A DNA stretch of 16,264 nt, taken from positions 1 to 16,264 of the forward strand of contig JAADJD010000042.1 of NCBI GenBank assembly GCA_013150955.1, read 5' to 3'. Positions 7,199 to 13,606 of this stretch are shown in pieces (position 1 is the stretch's first letter; each line of letters starts with the position of its first letter). Under the pieces are notes generated by a model. The model saw nothing but the letters and a program-made list of their open reading frames with translations. It had not been told where the DNA came from and did not search any database. Both the position numbers and the translations under genes were made by a program. The DNA is from Calditrichota bacterium (lineage in GTDB: Bacteria; Calditrichota; Calditrichia; RBG-13-44-9; J042).

Positions 7199-9469
7199 AT
7201 GCCTTTAAAACGTAGAGAATTTCTCAAAGCCTCGGCAGCGGCAGCCGCGGCCGCCAGCATCGGCGTAAACCTGATTCCCGGCATGGAAAACAAGCTGTTT
7301 GCCGATGCCATCACCTGGCATAAATCGGTGTGTCGGTTTTGTGGAACCGGTTGTGGTGTGATGATCGGGAAAAAGGGGGATAAGGTGGTGGCCATCAAAG
7401 GCGATCTGGAGAATCCCATTAACAAAGGCCATATTTGCGTCAAGGGCTTTTTCCTGCACAAAGTGATTTATGCCAGGACGCGCCTGCTATATCCCATGAT
7501 TCGTAAAAACGGCAAATTTGTGCGGGTAAGCTGGGACGAGGCGCTGGATTACGTGGCCAAACGGTTCAACGAAATTCGGGAAAAATATGGGCCCGATGCC
7601 CTGGCGTTTTACGGCTCCGGTCAGGCTGAGACGGAAGAAACCTACATGGCCAATAAGCTCTTCAAGGGCTGCATTGGCACCAACAACATGGAAGGGAATC
7701 CCCGCCTGTGCATGGCCAGTGCGGTGGGGGGCTACCTTACCAGTCTGGGTTTGGACGAACCCGCCGGTACCTATCAGGACATTGAACATGCGGAGCTGTT
7801 TTTGCTGATTGGTTCCAACACGGCGGAATGCCACCCCATTATTTTTGAACGCATTGTGCGGCACAAAACCAAAAATCCCAATGTCAAGATCATCATCATC
7901 GATCCCCGCAAAACCCCCACGGATCAGGTGGCCGATCTGCACCTGTTTCCCAAACCGGGGTGGGATCTGGCCGTCCTGCATGCCATGGCGTATGTGATCA
8001 TCAAAGAAGGCTATGCGGATCTGGACTTCATCAAAAAACATGTCAATTTCAAGAATAACGAGGGCAAGGACATTAGCTTCGAGGAGTTTCAGAAATTTCT
8101 GGAAGATTACACCCCGGAAAAGGCCGAAAAAATCAGCGGTGTCCCTGCCAGTGAGATCGTCAAGGCGGCCCGCATGTTTGGCCAGGCCAGAACGGCCATG
8201 AGCATGTGGACGATGGGGATCAACCAGCGAACGCGCGGTGTATGGGCCAACAATCTGATTCACAACCTGCATTTGTTAACCGGGAAGATCGGGGTGCCAG
8301 GCAGCGATCCGTTCTCCCTGACCGGTCAGCCGAACGCCTGCGGTGGGGTGCGTGAAGGCGGCGGGCTATGCCACCTGCTCCCTGGCCATCGAAAGGTCAC
8401 CAATGCCAAGCATCGCGAAGAAGTGGCCAGAGTATGGGGCGTACCGGTGAGCAACATTCAGCCCAAACCCGGAAAGCACACCATTGCCATGTTCGAGGCG
8501 CTGAATGAGGGTAAGATTAAAGGCATTTACATCATGTGCACCAATCCGGCCCAATCGCTGCCTCATGCGCAAAAATTCTGGAAAGGCCTGAAGGAACAGT
8601 TCGTGGTGCTGGCGGAATCGTTTTATCCCACCGCCACCTCGGAATACGCAGACGTGTTGCTACCGGCCGCTTTCTGGGCGGAGAAGGAAGGCGTCTACGG
8701 CTGCACCGAACGCCGATCCCAGTACATGCCCCAGGTACTGCAACCCATGGGCGAAGCCCGCTGGGATGCCTGGATTTTGCGAGACCTGGCCATCCGAATG
8801 GGCTTTAAGAAGGAATTTGAAAAGTACAAAACGGCGGAAGATATCTGGAACGAGTACATCAGCCTGACCAAGGGTCGGGATATGGATTTGAGCGGCGCCA
8901 CCTATCGCCGCCTGAAGAAGGTACGGGGGCTGACCTGGCCGGTACCCAGCGAAGACCATCCCGGCACCTACAAGCGATACGTGAAAGGCGATCCTTTCTT
9001 CGACAAACTGCCGGAGGAAAAGAAGAAAGGTCGTCGGATGTACTTCTACGGAAAACCGGACGGCAAGGCCGTGGTGTGGGCACGACCCGCCAAACCACCG
9101 GCAGAACCCACAGACAAAGACTATCCCTTCGCGCTCACAACCGGAAGGGTACTGGAACACTGGCACACGGGTACCATGACCCGTGCGGTTCTGGAACTGG
9201 AACGCGCGGTGCCCAAAGCATACGTGGAAATTCACCCGGATGATGCTAAAAAACTGGGCATTGCCAATAAGGATATGGTCATTGTGGAAACCCGGCGCGG
9301 TAAGTTGAAAATCGAGGCGCGGGTCATCGACCGCCCCGAACCGGGAACGCTGTTCATCCCCTGGCACTGGAAAGAATGGCTGGCGAACCTGCTGACCATC
9401 GACGCATTCGATCCGGGTTCCAAGGAACCAGAATACAAAGTTGCCGCAGCCCGAATTTACAAGGCATAG
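7199..9469 (+). CDS. napA: Periplasmic nitrate reductase catalytic subunit NapA
   Basis: A 756-residue molybdoenzyme reducing nitrate to nitrite in the periplasm. It begins with a Tat signal (KRREFLKASAAAAAAAS). The [4Fe-4S] ligands are C45, C48, C52 and C80, followed by K82, the lysine that relays electrons to the molybdopterin. C171 in NPRLCMASAVGG is the expected Mo ligand. The C-terminus FIPWHWKEWL..TIDAFDPGSKEPEYKV is typical of NapA. At about 755 residues it matches the monomeric form rather than the ~830-residue NapB-bound proteobacterial form, and no napB is present. A GTG at 7193 is in frame, but the ATG at 7199 sits 5 bases after AGGAGG. NapD downstream is its chaperone. Nitrate specificity is inferred from family and context. 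Confidence 0.96.
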   Translation: MPLKRREFLKASAAAAAAASIGVNLIPGMENKLFADAITWHKSVCRFCGTGCGVMIGKKGDKVVAIKGDLENPINKGHICVKGFFLHKVIYARTRLLYPMIRKNGKFVRVSWDEALDYVAKRFNEIREKYGPDALAFYGSGQAETEETYMANKLFKGCIGTNNMEGNPRLCMASAVGGYLTSLGLDEPAGTYQDIEHAELFLLIGSNTAECHPIIFERIVRHKTKNPNVKIIIIDPRKTPTDQVADLHLFPKPGWDLAVLHAMAYVIIKEGYADLDFIKKHVNFKNNEGKDISFEEFQKFLEDYTPEKAEKISGVPASEIVKAARMFGQARTAMSMWTMGINQRTRGVWANNLIHNLHLLTGKIGVPGSDPFSLTGQPNACGGVREGGGLCHLLPGHRKVTNAKHREEVARVWGVPVSNIQPKPGKHTIAMFEALNEGKIKGIYIMCTNPAQSLPHAQKFWKGLKEQFVVLAESFYPTATSEYADVLLPAAFWAEKEGVYGCTERRSQYMPQVLQPMGEARWDAWILRDLAIRMGFKKEFEKYKTAEDIWNEYISLTKGRDMDLSGATYRRLKKVRGLTWPVPSEDHPGTYKRYVKGDPFFDKLPEEKKKGRRMYFYGKPDGKAVVWARPAKPPAEPTDKDYPFALTTGRVLEHWHTGTMTRAVLELERAVPKAYVEIHPDDAKKLGIANKDMVIVETRRGKLKIEARVIDRPEPGTLFIPWHWKEWLANLLTIDAFDPGSKEPEYKVAAARIYKA

Positions 9470-9486
9470 TGCGGACGCTCCTCCGG

Positions 9487-9514
9487 GGGTGGGGCCCACT
9501 GCCCCACCCTTTTT
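9487..9514 (+). terminator. Intrinsic terminator-like hairpin after napA
   Basis: GGGTGGGGC and GCCCCACCC form a 9-bp stem around CCACT, followed by TTTTT. It has the form of a rho-independent terminator but lies between napA and the ferredoxin gene, so it would lower rather than stop expression of the downstream genes. Confidence 0.7.
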
Positions 9515-9538
9515 ATTACCAAAACACGAGGAGATCCA

Positions 9539-10159
9539 ATGAAAACGCTGGAAAAAACCGTCACCCGAAAAGATTTCTTCAAAGAAATCTTCCAGCTGTT
9601 TCGGAATGGTGGAGTGGCCACGGAAACGGAATCACATGCCCGCCAGTTGCAAAAGTACATCCTTCCCCCCGGAGCCGGGAACGAAGCGCAATTTCTTCAG
9701 CAATGCAACCAGTGCCAGGCATGCGTGAGCGCCTGTCCGCATTTTGCCATTCAAATTTGCCGGGACGAAACCAGCCATCTGTATGGTTACCCGGTCATTG
9801 CACCCCGGCAACAGGCCTGTTATCTGTGCCGGGATTTTCCCTGCATTCAGGCGTGCCCGACGGACGCCCTTTCGACTGCCAATCACCCCCAAAAACTGGG
9901 AACGGCACGAATCCACGCTGCCCGCTGCCTGGATTATCTGCAGGGATTCTGCCAGAGCTGCTTGAACCACTGTCCGCACATGGGGCGGGCGATTTTCCGG
10001 AACGCAACCGGCCAGTTGCACATCAATCCCCAACACTGCACCGGTTGCGGCATTTGTGTGATGGTTTGCGTGCAGGAACAATCCGCCATCGAAATTTTAC
10101 CGGTGCAAAACGAACCCATGGCGTTCACCGAAAACGTTTCATCCAACAGGGATCCATAA
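9539..10159 (+). CDS. Four-cluster [4Fe-4S] ferredoxin, NapF/NapG family
   Basis: A 206-residue iron-sulfur protein with four cysteine sets: C56/59/62/66, C94/97/102/106, C130/138/141/145 and C167/170/173/177. The third set, with the wide C-x7-C spacing (CLDYLQGFCQSC), and the fourth, CTGCGICVMVC, are typical of the NapG/MauM group, while the fourth-cluster sequence also fits NapF. The N-terminus (MKTLEKTVTRKDFFKEIFQL) has no twin-arginine or hydrophobic signal, so the protein is expected in the cytoplasm, as for NapF, which is thought to act in maturing NapA. ATG at 9539 follows GAGGAG by 5 bases. It lies between napA and napD. NapF is the better functional guess, but the sequence does not settle it. 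Confidence 0.8.
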   Translation: MKTLEKTVTRKDFFKEIFQLFRNGGVATETESHARQLQKYILPPGAGNEAQFLQQCNQCQACVSACPHFAIQICRDETSHLYGYPVIAPRQQACYLCRDFPCIQACPTDALSTANHPQKLGTARIHAARCLDYLQGFCQSCLNHCPHMGRAIFRNATGQLHINPQHCTGCGICVMVCVQEQSAIEILPVQNEPMAFTENVSSNRDP

Positions 10160-10178
10160 AAGCAAAGGAGTATGACGT

Positions 10179-10448
10179 ATGCCAATTGCAGGTGTTGTTG
10201 TCGTAACGGTACCGGAACGGACATCCAGTGTGCTGCAGGAATTGAAGAAACTGAGCAACGTAACCACTTACGGGGTACACAAGGAAAATAACATCATCGC
10301 CGTGCTGGAATCGGACACCACCAAAGGCCTGGAGCAGTTGTCCAATCAAATCAGCCAGGCCATTCAGGGGGTTATTGGGGTGTTCCCGGCATATATCAAT
10401 TTCGAGGATGAGATTTCAGATTCCGGAACGGATACATCCACCAATTAA
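10179..10448 (+). CDS. napD: NapD, chaperone for NapA maturation
   Basis: An 89-residue cytoplasmic protein of the NapD family, which binds the Tat signal of NapA and holds back export until the cofactor is inserted. It shows the typical start PIAGVVVVTVPERTSSVLQE, a conserved valine-rich strand followed by an amphipathic helix, and the GVIGVFPAYINFED ending expected of the ferredoxin-like fold. Length is normal. The ATG at 10179 follows AAAGGAG by 8 bases, 19 bases after the preceding stop. Its stop codon (10446-10448) lies in the end sequence of a diverged repeat element. Confidence 0.88.
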   Translation: MPIAGVVVVTVPERTSSVLQELKKLSNVTTYGVHKENNIIAVLESDTTKGLEQLSNQISQAIQGVIGVFPAYINFEDEISDSGTDTSTN

Positions 10449-10619
10449 ACCCTAATTAGGCTTTAGACCACGAATGACACGGATGAATACAAATAAAAAT
10501 CCTGGAAGACGATATTATCGCCGGCAAAACATACCGGTGCTGAAACGAATCTATCAGAAACGATTGATTTTAACTGTATTAGACCCCAATGAGCCGGTTG
10601 TGAATGCATAATCCGGGTT
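10446..10619 (-). repeat. Diverged MITE-like element between napD and napG (copy C)
   Basis: This 174-bp spacer starts TAAACCCTAATTAGG, continues ACCACGAATGACACGGATGA and ends GAATGCATAATCCGGGTT, matching both ends of the 174-bp copy at 443-616 in the same orientation; the middle has diverged. It begins at the stop codon of napD. CCTAATTAGG (10451-10460) is a perfect palindrome near its edge. No other gene or clear promoter is seen in the spacer. Confidence 0.5.
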
Positions 10620-10647
10620 CAACATAAAAACGGGATAGCCATCGGGC

Positions 10648-11157
10648 ATGATTCTGGATTTTCTGAAAAAATTGGCGCAGCTGCATCCACCGCTGCGGCC
10701 ACCTGGCGCCATCGACGAGGCGGCCTTTCAGAAATATTGTATTCGCTGTCGGAAGTGTGCTGAGGTGTGCCCATATGGCTCCATTCGAATGACGCACGGG
10801 GAATGGGGCATCAAAATGGGAACACCGGTCATTTATCCCCGGCAAACGCCCTGCTACCTGTGCATGAAGTGCCCGCCGGTGTGCCCCACCGGTGCGCTGG
10901 ATCCGATTACCGACATGACCGCCGTGAAAATGGGAACGGCCGTTATTCAAACAGAATCGTGCTTGGCATATAACGGGGTGCTGTGCCGCGCCTGTTACGA
11001 GCGCTGTCCCATTTATCGCGAAGCCATTACCCTGAAGGAAGAAATTTACCCGGTGGTGCATCCCGAAAAGTGTGTGGGATGCGGCATTTGCGAAAGTGTT
11101 TGTCCAACAGAGCCGGCATCCATCACCGTAACAAGCAAACATTTTGGAGCATGGTGA
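10648..11157 (+). CDS. napG: NapG-type four-cluster ferredoxin without Tat signal
   Basis: A 169-residue protein with four [4Fe-4S] sets: C31/34/37/41, C69/72/75/79, C105/113/116/120 and C142/145/148/152. The surrounding sequence (LRPPGAIDEAAF, CIRCRKCAEVCPYGSI, SCLAYNGVLCRACYERCP, CVGCGICESVCP) is characteristic of NapG, which with NapH passes electrons from quinol towards NapA. NapG normally starts with a Tat signal and acts in the periplasm. Here the protein begins MILDFLKKLAQLHPP with no twin arginine or export segment, and an in-frame stop at 10636-10638 rules out an upstream extension. No good ribosome-binding site precedes the ATG. The gene sits directly after the repeat copy at 10446-10619, so its 5' end may have been altered. 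Confidence 0.85.
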   Translation: MILDFLKKLAQLHPPLRPPGAIDEAAFQKYCIRCRKCAEVCPYGSIRMTHGEWGIKMGTPVIYPRQTPCYLCMKCPPVCPTGALDPITDMTAVKMGTAVIQTESCLAYNGVLCRACYERCPIYREAITLKEEIYPVVHPEKCVGCGICESVCPTEPASITVTSKHFGAW

Positions 11158-11158
11158 G

Positions 11159-12043
11159 ATGGTCGATCCCGTTCGTCACCTGAACAATCACCTGCACCTG
11201 TATCGCCGCATCAGTCAATGTCTGGTGATGGCCGCCATTATCCTGATCCCGGTGCTCAACACCTTTCAGGTTAACACCGTGATCGGAACCTTTTATAGTT
11301 TGACCATCGGCCATCTCACCGTGATGGATCCGGCTCTGTTGATTCAATTGGTACTGCTTACCGGAAAACTGGCCTTCCCCTGGTTACTGGCGGCAGCCAT
11401 TCCCTTTTTGATGGCCGCATTTCTGGGCAAGGTTTTTTGTAGCTGGATGTGTCCCTTCAATTTGCTGGGGGAATGGGCACAGCATCTGCGTCGCCGGATC
11501 GGGAAACCGGCTCCGCCCCTGCGATTCTTCAATCCACCAGCAATCCGATACTGGATGATCCTTGCCGGCCTATTCCTGATCCTGGCCATTCTGGGGATTC
11601 CATTAATCAATTTCATTTCCATGCCGGGACTCATCTCTGCCCAAATCGCCGATCTGATTGTCAACAAAACGCTGGGCATCGAGGTGGCGCTGGTCTTCAT
11701 CATTCTGCTTCTGGAAATGGCCACACGATCACGCTTCTGGTGCAAATATCTGTGTCCCGTGGGAGCCACGCTGGCCCTTCCCATGCACAGGCACACCCTG
11801 CGGGTGGCCTATTCTCCGCAAAAGTGCGAAGCCTGCACCGTGCGGGGGCCCCACAAACCGTGTGGCAACGCCTGTCCATTCCATCTGGATCCTCGACGCC
11901 CGGATATTTATCCCTACTGCTACAATTGTGGGGAATGCGTGGCGGCCTGCCAGCAACGGGGACAGGCCCTGCGCCTGACGTTTACCCCGACGCGGAAAAT
12001 TAAACGGCAAAGCCCGGCTCGAATCATCGAAAACACCGATTAA
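11159..12043 (+). CDS. napH: NapH, membrane quinol-oxidising iron-sulfur protein
   Basis: A 294-residue integral membrane protein. Hydrophobic segments lie at about 22-42, 69-93, 131-155 and 172-188. It has the family's two CxxxCP motifs (CSWMCP at 94-99 and CKYLCP at 195-200) and two C-terminal [4Fe-4S] sets, C223/226/235/239 and C254/257/260/264. The first set has an extended C-x8-C spacing instead of the usual C-x2-C. NapH oxidises menaquinol and partners NapG. A TTG at 11144 is in frame, but the ATG at 11159, one base after the napG stop and 9 bases after GGAG, gives the expected length and suggests coupled translation. Confidence 0.88.
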   Translation: MVDPVRHLNNHLHLYRRISQCLVMAAIILIPVLNTFQVNTVIGTFYSLTIGHLTVMDPALLIQLVLLTGKLAFPWLLAAAIPFLMAAFLGKVFCSWMCPFNLLGEWAQHLRRRIGKPAPPLRFFNPPAIRYWMILAGLFLILAILGIPLINFISMPGLISAQIADLIVNKTLGIEVALVFIILLLEMATRSRFWCKYLCPVGATLALPMHRHTLRVAYSPQKCEACTVRGPHKPCGNACPFHLDPRRPDIYPYCYNCGECVAACQQRGQALRLTFTPTRKIKRQSPARIIENTD

Positions 12044-12058
12044 CCATGGAGGTGCATA

Positions 12059-12523
12059 ATGAGTCATGAAGAGGCCAAACAAACCCGAAGAAGTTTCCTG
12101 AAAAACTTCGGTATCCTGGGTGCGCTTACCCTGGCGGCACTGGGATTTCTGCGCAACCTGGTGCTGTACCTCTTCCCTCCCCTGGAAAAGAAGAAGTACC
12201 ACAAGTACCTGGTCAGTAAGGAAAGTGAAATTCCCGTGGGTAAGGCCAAAAAAATCACCATTGGTCGAAAGCCCGTGTACGTGGTGCATTTGGAGTCCGG
12301 GTACAAAGTCTTTTCCGGGATTTGCACCCATCTGGGCTGCATCATTCGCTGGGAAGAGGAAAAAGGGCGATTCTACTGCCCGTGCCACAAAGGGGTGTTC
12401 GATAAGAACGGCACCGTCCTGAGTGGCCCACCACCCCGTCCTCTGGACGAATTCAAAGTGGAGGTAGATAAAAAATTGGTCTTCATCTATGTGGAAGAGA
12501 AAATCAGGGGGCCATGGACATGA
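12059..12523 (+). CDS. Rieske [2Fe-2S] protein of a cytochrome b complex
   Basis: A 154-residue Rieske subunit. A Tat-type anchor (TRRSFLKNFGILGALTLAAL) is followed by the soluble domain. Box I is CTHLGC (ligands C89 and H91) and box II CPCHKG (ligands C107 and H110); C94 and C109 form the disulfide. The downstream GPPPRPL is the usual Pro loop. Compared with high-potential proteins reading CPCHGSHY, the Ser and Tyr that hydrogen-bond the cluster are G112 and F114, which is known to go with lower potential and menaquinol. GGAGGTG lies 4 bases before the ATG, 15 bases after napH. The cytochrome b gene overlaps its stop by 4 bases, so the two form one complex. It could be named petC or qcrA by family. 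Confidence 0.93.
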   Translation: MSHEEAKQTRRSFLKNFGILGALTLAALGFLRNLVLYLFPPLEKKKYHKYLVSKESEIPVGKAKKITIGRKPVYVVHLESGYKVFSGICTHLGCIIRWEEEKGRFYCPCHKGVFDKNGTVLSGPPPRPLDEFKVEVDKKLVFIYVEEKIRGPWT

Positions 12524-13566
12524 GCTGGAAAGAATGGTTTAAAGAACGCTTTCCCATCGACTATCAAAAATTTGTGGAATTCAATGAACGGATTTTCATT
12601 AAAGAACCCATCCCCGTGCACATGAAAAAATGGTTCTACTGCATGGGGGCCACGCCGTTAATCTTGGCCGGATTTCAGATTATCACCGGAATTCTGTTGA
12701 TGTTCTATTTTGTACCATCTCCGGAAATGGCTTACGAAAGCATCCGGCACATAACAGAGGACGTTCGTGTGGGATTCTGGGTACGGGGGTTGCACCGTTG
12801 GGGATCTAACCTGATGATCATCGCCCTGTTGTTGCACATGACCCGCGTGTTCTTTACCCGGGCCTATCAAAAACCCCGGGAGTTGAACTGGATAATCGGC
12901 GTGATGTTATTTCTGGTCACCATGGGGCTGGCGTTTACCGGTTATTCGTTAACTTATAACCAACTCAGTTACTGGGCCACCACGGTAGGCACCAATTTAA
13001 TCCGGGAAGTGCCATTGATCGGGAAATGGGTCTTCCTCTTTCTGCGTGGCGGGGAAGAAGTGACCGCCAACACGCTAACCCGCTTCTACTACATTCACGT
13101 GGGATTTCTGCCCCCACTGCTCATTTTCCTGATTGCCCTGCATATCATTATCCTGCGGCTGCATGGGGTGTCGGAACCCGAAGGGTTTCCTAAGGGATAC
13201 TACCCGTTCTATCCGCATCATTTTTACAAGATCATCATTGCCACACTTTTCCTGCTGACGCTGATGAGTACGCTCACGGTCATTCTGCCACCGGGCATCG
13301 GGGTTCCTGCGGATCCCACTGTTACGCCGGCGCATATTAAGCCAGAATGGTATTTCTATCCCACGTATCGCTTCCTGAAACTGGTTCCACTGAAAGTGGG
13401 CATTTACGCCACGGCAGCGTTCATGGTGGCCATGACCTTCTGGCCATTCATCGAACCCATGATTGCGAAAAAGAAAGAAACCCGGATCAAGACCAGCTTT
13501 GCGGTGGGTGCGTTAACGCTGATCATCACACTGGCGTTGACCATCTGGGAAACGATTGCCATGTAA
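12520..13566 (+). CDS. Cytochrome b, b6 type with fused subunit IV
   Basis: A 348-residue membrane protein with about eight helices, the quinol-oxidising partner of the Rieske protein. Haem b ligands are H92/H106 and H193/H208; the 15-residue spacing of the second pair is the b6 pattern (14 in mitochondrial cytochrome b). C41 in KWFYCMGATP aligns with the b6 cysteine that covalently holds haem c_i. PEWY at 275-278 marks the quinol-oxidation site, here in the same chain, so the b6 and subunit-IV parts are fused. Two ATGs are in frame; 12520 is preferred over 12514 because it overlaps the Rieske stop as ATGA and lies 8 bases after AGGGGG. There is no cytochrome f or c1 gene; the octaheme gene that follows is the likely substitute. 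Confidence 0.93.
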   Translation: MSWKEWFKERFPIDYQKFVEFNERIFIKEPIPVHMKKWFYCMGATPLILAGFQIITGILLMFYFVPSPEMAYESIRHITEDVRVGFWVRGLHRWGSNLMIIALLLHMTRVFFTRAYQKPRELNWIIGVMLFLVTMGLAFTGYSLTYNQLSYWATTVGTNLIREVPLIGKWVFLFLRGGEEVTANTLTRFYYIHVGFLPPLLIFLIALHIIILRLHGVSEPEGFPKGYYPFYPHHFYKIIIATLFLLTLMSTLTVILPPGIGVPADPTVTPAHIKPEWYFYPTYRFLKLVPLKVGIYATAAFMVAMTFWPFIEPMIAKKKETRIKTSFAVGALTLIITLALTIWETIAM

Positions 13567-13606
13567 ACCGAGAAAACAACAGATTAACCTTATCAGGAGG
13601 GTCAAT

